64,000 nt of DNA, from contig DF236969.1 of assembly GCA_000708835.1 (NCBI GenBank), positions 248,001 through 312,000 on the forward strand, given 5' to 3'. The DNA comes from Klebsormidium nitens (Eukaryota > Streptophyta > Klebsormidiophyceae > Klebsormidiales > Klebsormidiaceae). The notes below the pieces were generated by a model. The model searched no databases. It saw nothing but the letters and a program-made list of their open reading frames with translations, and had not been told where the DNA came from. A program made the translations under genes and the position numbers. This document shows positions 24,635-37,300 of the stretch, piece after piece. The first letter of the stretch is position 1. Each line of letters starts with the position of its first letter.

Positions 24635-24858
24635 AGGTTTCCGTTTGGGTTAGTACTAGTAGCTGCCTTCGCGCCTTTGCCCTTCCAACTCGAACTTGAA
24701 GAATTGGATCGCACTTCAACTTCAAGCTGCATGAACGTTAATAAATGGTGGCTCCCCACCAGCTGCCACAAGGAAAAGCTGTGCTTCCACGCAATTGGCA
24801 TGCCACATGCACGCACAAAGGAGGACAGCAGCTGAGGAGCCCCTAGGATCTCAGCAAG
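24635..24858. promoter_or_regulatory. Glucosyltransferase-side remnant of a shared promoter
   Basis: The 224 bp between the retrotransposon's right edge and the ATG at 24859. It must hold the 5' UTR and core promoter of the downstream gene unless transcription now starts inside the element. Confidence 0.45.
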
Positions 24859-27800
24859 ATGCCTAGCAATCCGTCAAAGGAAGAGGTGGCAGGTCTGCTG
24901 GCACCCCCTTCGTACGAAAGGAGCATTCTGGCGCCCCTCAGCCTTGAAGGCCCTGATGTGGTGGTGCAGAAGAAGTCTTCCTACTCTCGTTACCTGGTTC
25001 TTGCTGGTGCCTTCCTCTTGTCAGCAATCATCTGTTTAGCAATTTTCAGCTCAGCATCTGCTGAGCTGTCCGCCACTATCTTGCCGTCCGAGCTGTCAGG
25101 CAAGTTGCAGGACTGGAAGCAGAGCTTGCGGGCCAGGAATGTGACGTTGCCGGAGGAAAGTGACGGTGAAGATGGAGACATGCGGAATTGCCCGGCGTGG
25201 TTTAGCAGTCTTCGAGAGGACTTCAAGCCTTGGAGTGTAAGTGGCGAGGGTGTCCTTGGTTTGTGCATAGTAAGATGGTGGAATGTTCAGCCAGCTAGAT
25301 ATGAATTCGTTCTGAAAATAATTTCTTTGGAGTCCCTTGGCAACTTCTCAACCAGAAGAAACAGTTGTTTGAGGATATCGTCGACGCTTTTGCCCTTCCA
25401 TGTGTTGAGCATAGAAAATTCGCCTCTGTTAAGTGCTCTCATCGCTTCACAATCAACAATGCATTGATTGCCACCACTTTGAACTTTTCTTCTTTCATTG
25501 CGCCCAAGTCTGTTGGCTGAAGACAGCGCAATCACTTTGTGTATCCTGGACTCTGATCGTTCTCCATTTACAGGACAAAGGAGGGATCACCATTCAGGAC
25601 GTAGAAGCTGCGCAGCCAATTGCTGCGAGTCGCTTCCAGATCTTGAATGGCAGCTTGTATATGGAAAACTTCCACCACTGCTTCCAGGTACGAACATTTG
25701 CAGTGCTTCTGCTGCGCAGAAACAAGCTGATGAGTTAGCTGTACATATCATATTGCCTATCAGTCCAGCTCTTTGATTCTATCTCAGGACCCTTGTGTTG
25801 CTCCCATGAAGGCTTGCTTTTTCAGTTGGCAACTTGCCACTTAAAAGCAGTCAAGCACTGAATAAATCAGGCATTTGACCCCATCTTATGGTTCATGATT
25901 TCGAGACGCTAGTGCCAATCAGTGCAGAATACATTCGACATTTCCCCTCTTCTCCTTACAGTCACGACTGCGCTACTCGCTCTGGGGCCTTCTGATGCTT
26001 CTCCGCAAGTACCCCGGATCTATTCCTGACGTTGACTTCATGTGGGACTGCGGCGACGACCCAAAGGCGTTCAGACCAGCCGACCCTGGAGACCCAATCC
26101 CCTTCCTGTTCAACTTCTGCAAGCTGGCCCATAGCATCGACGTGCCCTTTCCTGATTGGTCCTTTTGGGGCTGGCCTGAGCTCCAAATTCTACCGTGGCA
26201 GAACCAGAGTGTCAAAATCGCACAGGGGGGGGCGGATGCTGGGGCATGGCGGCAGAGAAAACCAACGGTAAGCCACACTGCTTGGTCGATCATGGAACCA
26301 GACAAAGGTGGCCCTGCTTATGAAGATCGTGAGACGACTCTAATTGTTATTGACTCCTGCCACACACTTCGTATTCTGCGAGGCACTCTTGCCAAATTCT
26401 TCTTTTCCCTCTGGAGGAGACTCCAGTTCTCTCAGCTGGAGACCTCAAATCTTGTCAGCAGGGAAGCCGTGACCTTTGGAATCTGTCCGCTTCCGAATGG
26501 TCGTTGTAGAAGGGTCAAAGCAGTTTCTCTTCGCAAACGACATGGCTGTCACTCCTTTTCTGGCAGGCGTTCTGGAAGGGCAACGTCTGGGTGGGTTATG
26601 GCTTGACCCAAAACCTGCGACTGGAGCTGACAGATTGTAGGAGAGACCCTGTCTGGGAGGTGGAAGCATATGGGCAGGATTGGGGGGCCGAAGTAGCAAA
26701 TGGGTTCCAGTACTCACGTCAATGGCAGCAGTGTGGCTGGAGGTGAGGCTCGCCAGTGGCTTGAGAAACCTCATTTTGCGATTCCAGTAATTGTGCGCAC
26801 AGCTTAAACATGACTGGTTTCATCTGCAGATGGAGACCTGAAGTTGCTGGTTGTCTGCGGAGTGCTAGACGTGCTTCGAGGATTCTTTAAAGTCTACCAC
26901 GTGTGTTCCTGTCTGTCCGATGATTCCTGCCACTTCCTGAAGCCTCTGTGTTAGTCGTCAGAATCGTTACATGGATCCAGTCAGTGGCCTCAATGCAAGT
27001 TGTTGGATGGAATCTCTCCTTTGAAGACAAAGGTAAAGACGCAGAAAAGCTTCCGAGTCCTCCTCAACAGTCGATTCATAAAGACTCTTCTCAGCTGGAA
27101 ATGTATCTCCCTCACTTCGTCGAAGTTTAGCGGCTCGGCGGCCGCGGTCGACTGTCCCTCTTTGAGCTGCGGAGGCGTTCAACATCGATTATAGCCGGTT
27201 CTCTGTCCCGTGTACAGACGTTTTTGACTCTTGAGAAAGCGTCGATCCACGTCCATCGGCTCCTTGACAACATTCTCAAGCTTTGCAATCCGTTTATGTC
27301 GCGCACCCCCAGGTACAACTTAAGTCTCAGGTTGAGTCGACCAGGTCGAGATACACGGTGAAAACTGGGAGGAGGCACTAATCAAGAACTTTAGATACGA
27401 ACGTATGCGCTTCGTACGCTTGCCAACGTTACCCCCCAAAGTAACCCCGCCTGTCTCCCGGGCACTGACCGATCCCAACCTTGCTGTCTCTCGACCCGTA
27501 ATCTGATAATACAGATACAAAGTGTATGCGGAGGGCAACGCGTGGTCCGTCAGCTCCAAGTACGGTTTTGCGTGCGGGTCCACGATGCTCGTCATAGAGC
27601 CGTACTTCGAGGCGTTTTACAGCCGGGGCATGGCGTATGGCCACAACTGCCTCTTTGTGCGGCGGCGGCCCCTCTGTGAGGCGCTTAAGGAGCAGGTGAG
27701 AGGAGTGCCCAGAGATGGAAGCGGGTCTTTTTTCAGTGGTATTCTAGATCTGTTGTATGCTGGCGACGGCCAGAGACAGGTGGCCCTTGGGAAAATAGGT

Positions 27801-29606
27801 CCAGCAGACTAGAGGGCTTTGATGTGAAAGCTGGCCGGAGGTTTTGATTCTCACAAAACTTGCTTAGGGAGCAGGTAAGAGGAAGTGCCGGAGATGGACA
27901 CTTCGAGGGCGTTTATTTAGCAGTGCCCTGTGCGTACTTCCGGGCAGAAACGTCTCTCAAAGTCGAGGCTGCCGAGAATGGGCGTTCGGGGTATTTTGGG
28001 CTTGGGTAAACTCTCGAAAGGATTTTTCTTGACACGCAGAGCAGATATGAAGGTCGTTTGAGCTCTGAGTCGAATGATCTCCACGAGTCGAGCTCCTGTC
28101 AGTTTATGACTGCTGTAAGGACAGAGGACTTCGTTGAGGCGTTTTGGGAAGGTTGCAAGTACACTTGCTTGGGCCTCCTCCATAAAAGCGAACATTTTCA
28201 CAAACTGTTTCTGACCTGCCCCAAGCGAATAAACCGCCTTGAATGGTCTCGGCCCACTAAGACTCGAAGAAGCCTTTTCAGATTCTGGCCCGTCTCGCTT
28301 AGGTGGATATTTATTCCAATCAGGAGAGTTCTGTCCGCTTCGACTTCGATGAGTCGTGTTTCCCGAATCTGGGACTACTTTTCCTGAAGGGCTCGAAAAA
28401 GGAGGTGTCGCACAGTCCTTAAACGGTCGTGGTTCGTTGGCGCCTTGCAGATTGATTGGGGAAACGAGCACGAAACGGAGGCGGAGGCGATCGGGCAGGC
28501 GGGGCAGAAGTGGATCCTCGAGGACGTCAGAATGGAGCACGTGTACGAGTACATGCTGCACCTGCTGCAAACGTATGCCGCGTTGCAGGTATGCGCAGAA
28601 TGTCGCACCGTTCTCCACTGCTTGCTGGGCCTTCCTTCTGTAATGTCGCCTTTTGGCGCCCAACTATGGTTTCGGATTTCATCCTGATTTGCAGATCTCT
28701 GGGGTTCTCGGCTACAATAAATTGCTGGAGCTGGGGCAGCGCCGTTTAACTTTCTGATCCTGCAGCGGGCAGCCGTTATCTTGAGGTGCTTCCTGACCCA
28801 TCTATCTTTAGTACTTCAAATGTCTTCTACTTCTGGGCAGTCGTTTGCGAACTTACTGTACGCTCGATTCATTGAAATTTACTATTTCCTTTTTGATGCT
28901 GTTTGTCGAAGCTTTTGCAGACATTTACGCCCGCGAGATCATCGGGCGCTCGGCTGGTCACAGAAGCCGACATTTTGAGCGAAGCGCCGCCTCACGAGGT
29001 GTCGGAGTATCTACTGCAAGAAACAGTGGCCACAAGGCCGTTGTGCAAACTGGTAGACGAGAAGGTAGGGGCCTCAATTGAAGGGGGGCGTAAATTATCA
29101 CAGGTGCAGGCTGCACTTAGAGCAGGAAGATTTGGTCGTGAAAGGGCAAACCAAGTCGAGTTGGTGTCCGAAAGAGACGGTAAGGCTGGAACTAACAGAA
29201 GGAGCAGGGCATGGCATATGCTAGAATCGACGTGGTTGTCTTGGCTGAGAACGCTGGACGACAATATTTCTCGGTTCTTCGGGAAGCAGAATCTACGGAC
29301 TTGACAAGGAATTGTGCGCACGCAGTGAGACATGCGAGCAATGTACCCGTGACATCCTTTCTGTATCGATCGTATATAATCATATACGTGCGCTGCATAT
29401 CGCAGTTCGCACGCCATGGCCAAGACCGGACTCACGCACGATTGTCATTAGCCGGGCCCCTGAAAGTGCATCATGGCGGCTTCGCGGCACAGGTCACTTC
29501 ATTGCTCTTTGTTATGTAGGACCTGCCCAAATACTACTACCGTGCAAGCAATCAAGGCGCCCGTCACAAATCACTGATTGCGAGGCAGCACTTTGTGACA
29601 CACTGA
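24859..29606 (+). CDS. CAP10-domain O-glucosyltransferase-like protein (rumi/POGLUT/DUF821 family), type II membrane protein
   Basis: This is a predicted Golgi or ER glycosyltransferase related to rumi/POGLUT1 and KDELC proteins; acceptor unknown. Eight exons (24859-25236, 25574-25687, 25962-26267, 26567-26742, 27515-27695, 28451-28588, 28921-29064, 29520-29606) join in phase to 507 residues. A cytosolic tail of 44 residues precedes one membrane anchor at about 45-67 (YLVLAGAFLLSAIICLAIF). Lumenal CAP10 motifs follow: CPAWFSSLREDFKPW, FQILNGSLYMENF, YPGSIPDVDFMWDCGDD, DVPFPDWSFWGWPE, AFWKGN, then QQCGWRYKVYAEG, ACGSTMLVIEP and IDWGNEHETEAEAIG. The family's DCxD-like acidic motif is present as DCGDD. 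The 5' flank is the retrotransposon edge only 224 bp away. The donor of exon 5 is echoed about 180 bp downstream. The family is clear; enzymatic specificity is not. Confidence 0.92.
27683..27924 (+). repeat. Duplicated splice-donor segment (27683-27741 and 27862-27924)
   Basis: The end of exon 5 and the start of its intron (gcttaaggagcag|gtgaga...) recur about 180 bp downstream as gcttagggagcag|gtaaga.... The two agree closely over about 37 bp and again at the trailing cagtg words. The second copy also has a good donor. Confidence 0.75.
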
Positions 29607-30198
29607 GCATCACCGCGCGGTGATCGCGAGTTCACGTACAGCAATCCCGGCGGACGTCGCGCCGTAAGTCAGCATGGGCCTAGGCGGCTGCCGTCAACAT
29701 GATCAACACCAAGCGTCGGTAAAGCTAGGGCGGCCATTGGCCAGTGTTTGCAAGTCAAGGTTCACCTCAGCTCACGTTACAAGCAGACTGAACATTTGCG
29801 CACTGTGACGGTCGGTGCAAGGTTGTCCGACTTGAAATGACCGTCAATATCTGAAGCTTGCAATTTTGCACATGCAATTCACGCCTGGCAGCGTGCATCT
29901 TGCAGAGTCGGTGCGAGCTCCTTCAACTTCTACTCAAAAGGCAAAGGGCGCCTGATTCGTCGTACATGTATCTGGCAAACTTCGGAAAAGCGAAGCTTTG
30001 AGTTGAAAATAAAGAATCTCGCGAGTCGGCAAGGTTACCAGCAGTCAGCTTTATTCTGACAAGGCATCACGGGCGTGCAACATTCTGCGTCAGGTTTGAG
30101 GATGATGACAATCGTGATGCAGATACGCTGTGTTCCGATCCTACGCAGAGTCCTTGCTTCGATTCCTACAATGGAAGCCTCATGGCTATGTGAGTCCT
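29607..30198. other. Intergenic region between converging 3' ends
   Basis: The 592 bp between the glucosyltransferase stop and the methyltransferase-like stop. I see no gene; 3' UTRs are expected. Confidence 0.5.
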
Positions 30199-33003
30199 CT
30201 AGCTGGACATTGAGGACCTCCTCTTGTACGCCACAAATCGGTCGTACTGGCCGTGCCAGACTGGGACCTCCATTCCGTGAACCTCGACCCACTCGCTGTC
30301 GGTCGGTGACATCATGTCCGTCGCGTCTTCTCCGACCCAGAACACCGTGTCGCCCTCGTAGTGCTTCAAGCAGGATTCCATGACGTCACGCGGCCAGCTG
30401 AAGAAGAGCGCGCGCCCCGCGGCACCGCCGCCCTTGATGAACTCGGTCGCGTCAGCGCGTTGCACGTCGAAGAACATAGGCGGCTGCGAGAGAGATTGTG
30501 GCACATCTCTCAGTATTTTATAGTCAGACGAGGGAAGTACTGACCTATGCGAAGTAGAAACGATTGCTTCTTCATTCCATAAGAAGATGCTAAGACGAGA
30601 AGGCAGACAATCCGCGTCTAAGGACTTGACTAACTTCGAAGCGCTGCAGAATTACTGAACGGACGTTTTCGAACGTGCAACTATGATCTCGCAGCCGTAG
30701 TTCCTGGAAAACGAGCTGCTCAACCACGAACGGCTTTTTCGCAGTCGCCTTGTATTGGGAAATCCTTACCTGCTTTGCTTTCGCGTTGCCCTTCTCTTCG
30801 CTTCCACCGCCCGTATCTTCCGTTCCGGGGGCTCCGCCTTCCGTGCCGTTCCGCTGGTCCGGGAGCCACGAGAAGTCGTCGATCGCCACAACGTCTGCGC
30901 CAAGCGCGGCCAAGAGCGCGCTCCAGTAGCCGCGCCCGGCGCCAACGTCCAGGATCCGGCCACCGGGAGCGGAATCAATCATGTAGCGGAGAACGGGCAG
31001 CGTCGGAACGGAATGGCTGATGAACTGGGCGATGGCGCGCTGCAGAGCAAATTGAGTCAGCGGTGGGAAGATGACCTCCCGCCGCACCCACCCGTCGAAC
31101 AGAATGGACCTGCCAAGGTGGAAAAGATAAAATTTGTCCACGGGCGCAGTCTGTTCTGACTGCCACACTGATGATGAGCGGAGTCAATTTCAAGGGGCGG
31201 GGTGCCTACGAGGAGCAGAGGACCTAGCTTGAAGCTATTATGGAACGCTAGAGAAGCGGTCAGCCTTCAGGATCCCAAAACGGTGATCGCAAAAGATACA
31301 GCCTCATCTTGGAAGAAGCCGTCGAAAAGGGGTCCACTTAAGCTGTCCTGTGGCGGAGTCGACGAGGCGAACATGGTGCATTGCAGAGTCTTTGCTTCAA
31401 CGGAAAAAGATCACGCGGACAGGGCTAGTAATATCCCCAGAAACAGCATGAAGGAGGAACTTACTTTGCCCAGGGCTTCCAGAACCTCTCGAGCACGGGG
31501 TTGAAGCAGTCCGTTCCCTGGATTGCCGGAGGCAGCGGATCCTCGTCGCTCACACCGAGTCGCTCAAGATACGCCTGGTGCTCTGCCATGATCTTTGGAT
31601 CCTTCAGATTGGCTTCCAAAAGCTGCCTCATCTCCTCAAAGAATGCCTTGCTTCCGATCTTCATGACCAGACCTTCCCCCGCCGGCAGAGTCTTTTCCCG
31701 CGGCTCATCCAGGCGCAAGGGCCAGCACAGGAAGAAGAAGTCCACCCAGTCGTCGAAGCTGGAGAAGAACACCGGGGGATCTACCAGGTTATGCAGAATC
31801 GCCGAGGTAGGGACGCAGCAAGGGGGCCAGGTTGCTGTAGCGCTGTGAGGCTCAGGGGAGGCTGTGCGAGATATGAAGAGCTGAGACAGTGCCCGCTTCC
31901 ACTCCTCGGGGACTCGGCGCTTTGCTTCCGTCAACCTGCTTCCGTCATTTCCTTCCTGTGCTGACGTCTCATGACCGGTGAGCGCTGGCTTTGGGTCGGC
32001 ACGTGCGGCTGTTGGACTGGGGGCCTTCTCGTCCTCAGCGTGCATCTGCAGGAAGAGAGAAGAGCTCGTCTCGAGAATTCGGAAGTGAAAGGACTCAATG
32101 ATCAAAGTCTCACGTCCCACGCACTTGGATTACCTTTTAAAGTAGCGTAGCTCAACAGAAGCGGAATATATAGTTCTATCTCAAAGATTCTAGAAACTCT
32201 TGGCCTTTCCATGTCCTGGCTTTAAGGCAATCATTAAATCCAGATCTTGGACAATAAGAGGCTCCGTTTCCAAGTTAACGCTTAACCTGGAAGACATATT
32301 AGGAAGGTCCGATCTACTGGCACTGTTGATTCGTTGTGGATATCTGACGAGTAATCTTTGAAAGTACGTCCTACGCCTGCTTGTTGGGAATCTCTTAGCA
32401 ACAGCTAGCACGTAGATAAAGACTTGAATTGATGCAAGCCACCCAGAAACATGAAGAAGCAGAGGTAATGAAGTCAGAGGTTACTGGTCGCGTTCAGGAC
32501 AAACCCTCAGTCTTCAAGCGTTGAGAGAACCATAGATCGGGAGTGGCTACATGGAACTCAACTAAATCACGAGGATAGACGATCCAACGCACATGCACGA
32601 AGTGACGCATAGAAGAGTGAAGGATTTCTCCTTGCTTTGCTACATGGTGCCACAGGAAATCATAGATCTGTATGATTTCTAAAGTCAACATCTTCGAGCA
32701 TGAGATCTAGCTGTAAACAAAAAGGTCAAGCTGATGACTCACCTGCTTCCTCATGGAACCTGCTGATAAATCCTTCTTGGAAGATGTGGAGCTTCTCTCT
32801 GGCAGAGAAAAAGCATCTGAAAAGTTGGTCATTGAAGCCCTTTGCGTCCTGAGCTCATGCAAACCAGGATCTGGTGTCATGGATCCCATGTTTGAACGGT
32901 GATGTTGCAGGAGGCTGTATCTTCGAACTGCTGAAGGGGAAGTGCTGAGACAAGCTGGTGAAGCTCTTGAAATTGATCGAGCTGCTAGCGCTGCGCACGC
33001 CAT
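30199..33003 (-). CDS. SAM-dependent methyltransferase-like protein with an organelle-type N-terminus
   Basis: A predicted class I methyltransferase of unassigned family. Four exons (32743-33003, 31465-32045, 30770-31109, 30199-30483) join in phase to 488 residues. The N-terminal 38 residues are rich in Ala, Ser and Arg and poor in acid (MACAALAARSISRAS..RRYS), like a mitochondrial or plastid presequence. The middle is a region with FDDWVDFFFLCWPLRL and FDGWVRREVIFPPLTQFAL. Motif I is ILDVGAGRGYWSALLAALGA at about 333, followed by an acidic VAIDD that fits the ribose-binding position. A low-complexity loop (GTEDTGGGSEEKG) separates it from the C-terminal strand region (ALFFSWP, DTVFWVGE). The LFFSWP..Y.GD..FWVGE pattern resembles a set of uncharacterised eukaryotic proteins I know only by this pattern. 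Substrate unknown. Minus-strand neighbours (NmrA, F-box) are not obviously related. Confidence 0.72.
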
Positions 33004-34370
33004 GAGTATGGTCTAACAAAGCTCAAGAGATGACTCCGCTAGACAATTCAGAGGAAGCGATCGAGATTCTATCCTACTTTACGCATTTCAAGAGCGGCCT
33101 GATCGCTGCTTAATGAAACTCCTTTAGTTTGGAATCCAGTTCAAGGGCGAGCAACAGATTGCTGACAGACTTGGTGAGAGTTTCGATCGCAAAAGAGAGG
33201 CTATCATCTTACATCAGGTCAGTATACCCAAGGACGGTATCGTATGTTCTCCTGTCTAGATCTACATCGACGAAAGAGACGAGATCTCAATCTAGATTGA
33301 GGGTCGACGTAGAAATCTCCTTGAAAGTTTTTGAGTCTCGTCATGCTGAGCTGACATGCAATCAGGAATCCCAAATTTCACTTAAAGGGCCAGATGCACC
33401 GTCCGATGATTTCTTTTCACCTCAACGGCTAGGATGGTATAAGAGGACGGGTCCTTGGAACTAGACTGGTCCATAAATCGGGTTAGCTGTTAGCTGCTGG
33501 ATAGTAACTGTAAGTTGTTTTGCCCCTTTAACCCTCCTTATTCAGCCCAATGCATCTCCCAAGGGCTGCTATCAGGGTATTTGAACAGCAGGACTCGTCA
33601 ACATCGTTGCCCGGATTGAGGTAAGCAGCCTGTCAGGTGCTGGAACATGGTACAAGGTCGCAAACCAATCTCCCTGGGGTGCTTGGTTCCCGGTGTATGC
33701 AATCGAGGTCATCTGCCAGAAGTGATTCGACTATCCGTTGAGCTTGGCAGTCGCCTGGTCAACGCCCAGCCAACGACTCGTTTCCATCGTCTCTTCTAAC
33801 GTCTTGATTTTCTTGTACCTTTCTTAGGCTCGTGTAAACAAGTATACTTGAGTGCTTGTCTTCGTATAGCATGTAAGTAATATGATGACAGCCACCGGGC
33901 TGCTCATGCATATGCAAGGGCGTTTTTATGAGTCCCCCGGGAGTCATCGAGCTTTAAAGCTTTCATTGCAGTAGCCTAGAAAGCCCATAGTATCCGCTTG
34001 TTGCGTGGCTTTATAAGCCATACGCCATGTGAACCTAAGTCTTGTCCACTGACGTTGCATTCGCAAATGCTTTGAGAGGACGGTCCACTGCCTTTAGAAG
34101 AACCCGTCTTTCTTCAAGTAGAGTCCCTCGAAACACCGAACGGGTAATAACGGTACATCTGTCGACTCGCAAGGGGTCAACCATCTAAGGGTGTTATGCC
34201 CGCTTAAGTTTGTAAAGGCTTCAGGCACGCTTTAGGAATCGACCACTATCGACGGAGCCTCTCGAAACACATAGCTGACATCCTACTGACGTCTGCCACT
34301 AGTAGATGCTGTCACATGGTCATATTACATGCAGTCCTCATCATGAGTTCATCCAGATTCATGTCTCTCT
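33004..34370. other. Intergenic region
   Basis: The 1.37 kb between the start of the methyltransferase-like gene and the end of the NmrA gene, both on the minus strand. It would hold the promoter of the first and the 3' UTR of the second. I see no supported exon or tRNA. Confidence 0.45.
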
Positions 34371-37300
34371 CTACAGTAGGGTCTCCCCTTTCCACCCGCT
34401 TTCACGCAGCCACTCCGGCCAGTCCTTCATCCCAGGATACGCGCGGCGGCCTAAGGTGATGTAGAAGTCGCCGTAGTACGAGAACTCTCGGAACCACGCA
34501 AACAACTGCAAATGGAGGCATTAAAAGTCAAGACCCGAATTCAGGACGGTCTTAAAACGACACTAAGAACGCTTCTGACTGAAAATTCCCCGTTTTAAGA
34601 AAATATGCGCTCTGAGAATTTCAATCCAAAATGTAAGATCAGTATCGACTAAAAGTTTCCTTCTCAAGATCGATGCTGGACTTTATCCTCTTCGCCCACA
34701 TTGAAACGTACATTTGAAATCGGGTCTAGATTTACTGTTAGTCAGCCGTCAATCCGTCGATTCAGTGGGGAAGCTCCGGCGCTTGCAACGGAACCTCTAG
34801 CCCTTGTGCTCGAAAATCTTTGAGCCCGGAACCTCGCCTGCTTCATCCAAACTTCAATCAATCTCACGGTGATCTGATTCTGCACAGAAGGGATTCGGCG
34901 AACTTTCTTCCCGTTCCGCTCTGCAAATAATGCACACATAGACGTGAACAAGCTGCCCCAGTCGATCGCGCGTGAGGCGAGCGAGGGGTAGGATTCGGGG
35001 CTGCTTTCACGATCTCAAAGTGATGCGACTCCCAGATTGGCGAGGATCTCAGACTAGATCGGGCATAATACCTGAGCCCTTGATCGCTGCTTCGTCGTCT
35101 GGAACGCGCTCGAGCACCGCCTTTTTGCCGGTCACCCTGGAGAAATCTTTGATCCATTTCTTGAAGGGCGCGTGATAGCCCGCCAGAGGGACGTGCCTGC
35201 AACAGCACCTAGTGTACGTAATCAGGCAATGACAAACTAGAGATATCCTCTAAAATCAGCCAATGTGTGAAATCAGTTTTTCGATCTCCGTCTAACGCCC
35301 GTCTAACAAGATTTAGCGGTGTCCAACGGCTGTCAACCACTTCTGACGAGTATTTCGCTGGACCGTGAAAGGCTCGACCAGCCAGCGGCTAAGCTAGTTC
35401 CCATCCTGTATTTGACGACACGATATCGGCTTCCAAAAAGCTGAGTCCTTGAGTTGTTTCCAACGGCTGGTAGTATGGTGCTGCACTGAGATGAGGAGCA
35501 AGCGATGAACAAGTAGATAGACAGCTCTCTCTTCAGCAATGCGATACTCGAATCTCTCTACAGTCCGCTGCTTGTAGCGGATCCTTGCAGGATAAGAATA
35601 GAGGAACTCGAAGGCTTGGAGAGGTGAAACAGACTCCCCGAGTCCCCGCGCCGATGCGAAGGTGCATATAAGGCCGCATTCCGGGGCGAGATTTCAGCTG
35701 ACACGCGTAGCAAGCAAGACGGAAACCTTTCCGCACTCCTTGAGATCAGATTTCTACAGGGCAGTTCTAAGGACTCGCTCCGCCCGCCCCTTCAACGCTT
35801 TTCCGTGTCGGCTTCTACGGGGAGTTTTCCACCCTTAACCTTGCCTCGTTATAGGCCACCTAACCAGACGCAAAGTGTACCCGCCTGCTAGAAGCACAGG
35901 TACCCAACGACTAACCAGCCTTAGTTTACGGCGGTTTCTCTCTGGGTATTCGTACCACGAGTTGACACAGAACGTTTTGGTCCTTAAGCATGGATGGTTA
36001 TCGGCTGCTTATGGGCTGGTTAGAAAGTGGTTACATGTCCACTAATCAGAATTGGGCGGTAACTAATCTGGGGACAAGGGAAGCTCCCGATAATTTGACC
36101 GTTAATCTGAGACTCAAGTCTGGTTATCAGCCTGGTTGGCAGCCAAAACTTTCTGTGTGAACTCACTTGTCGTGCCACTCCTCGGGGTGCTCCAGGATGG
36201 TGACGACAGCTGGCCCCGTGTCGCTGACGTCATACCCGGTGTGGCGCGTGTTCTCGTCCAGGGGCACCGTGAAGGTGACCGTTCCGTCCGGCCGGGTCTT
36301 GACGAGGCCCGGAATCATGCCCCAGTTCTGGTAGTACGACGCCGGCATCACGAAAGTGTGGTACTTGAAACGCTGCTTGCGGACCACCGGGTCCACCTGC
36401 GCGGATGAAACTCAGGAGAGTAAACAACACGCCACGAATAATAGGGACTGGTGGGTGATTTTGGGATTAGGGTGAGTAGGGGTGTGCGTCAAGTGCTTCT
36501 TTGGTTCAAGGTTAGTTGCAGCTTGTTATTATCCTGGTTGAATCTTATCTTTCTTGAGTTCATCCTGCGCAGGGTGATCTAGCAAATGTCCAGACTGCAT
36601 CTACTCATGCAACGAGACGCGTTGGGGAAGCGCTTCTCGACCAGAAACTCCGGAGACGAACCGTTCAAGAATTGAACCGAAAACGAGAACGGCACCTGAA
36701 ACCAAAGTTTCAAAGCCAGCCGCCCAGCAATGTAGATATTGACGTCCCAAGATTTTGGGTACAGTCCATGCATCGGACTTTGATGAAGGATCGGACTGAG
36801 CGGTCTGCCCACAAGAATGGCAACTAGCACGTAGATACAAATGACTGGAAAATAATCTTCCGAAGCACTTCAGGTGCCCAAGCGTTAAAAGCAAAGGGGT
36901 TGAAAGCTGCACGCACGACAACAGTACAGCATTCCGGCTCTTAATAGCTGACCTTGGCCTTGTTCGTGAAAACCGGCACATCGTACTTGCCACCGCTTTG
37001 CTCTTCTACATTCGGCAGGGTGCTCCAGACGAAATGCGTGACGCGCGCTTCCTTCGCTCCCTCCGCAACTGCGGTACCGACCTCCACCTCGTGAGGTCCA
37101 AGAGCGGAGGAATCTGTCACCTGCAGAGCGACAAACAAGGCGCTTAAAGAACTTTCAGTCATTCGAAGGGTCTCAAGATACCGCAACAAATCTTTTCTTT
37201 TCTTTCGAAGTATCAAACTCGAACTTCGATCATGTTCAGCTCACCGTAGACGGCAGTTTCACGGCCAGTCTTTCCGCATTTGATACAACAGTTTCCAGTG

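Noticed and set aside
36613-36707. Possible extra NmrA exon on the minus strand (VPFSFSVQFLNG..)
   Set aside because: Direct joining of the flanking exons gives normal NmrA continuity and phase; the extra piece does not match the family.
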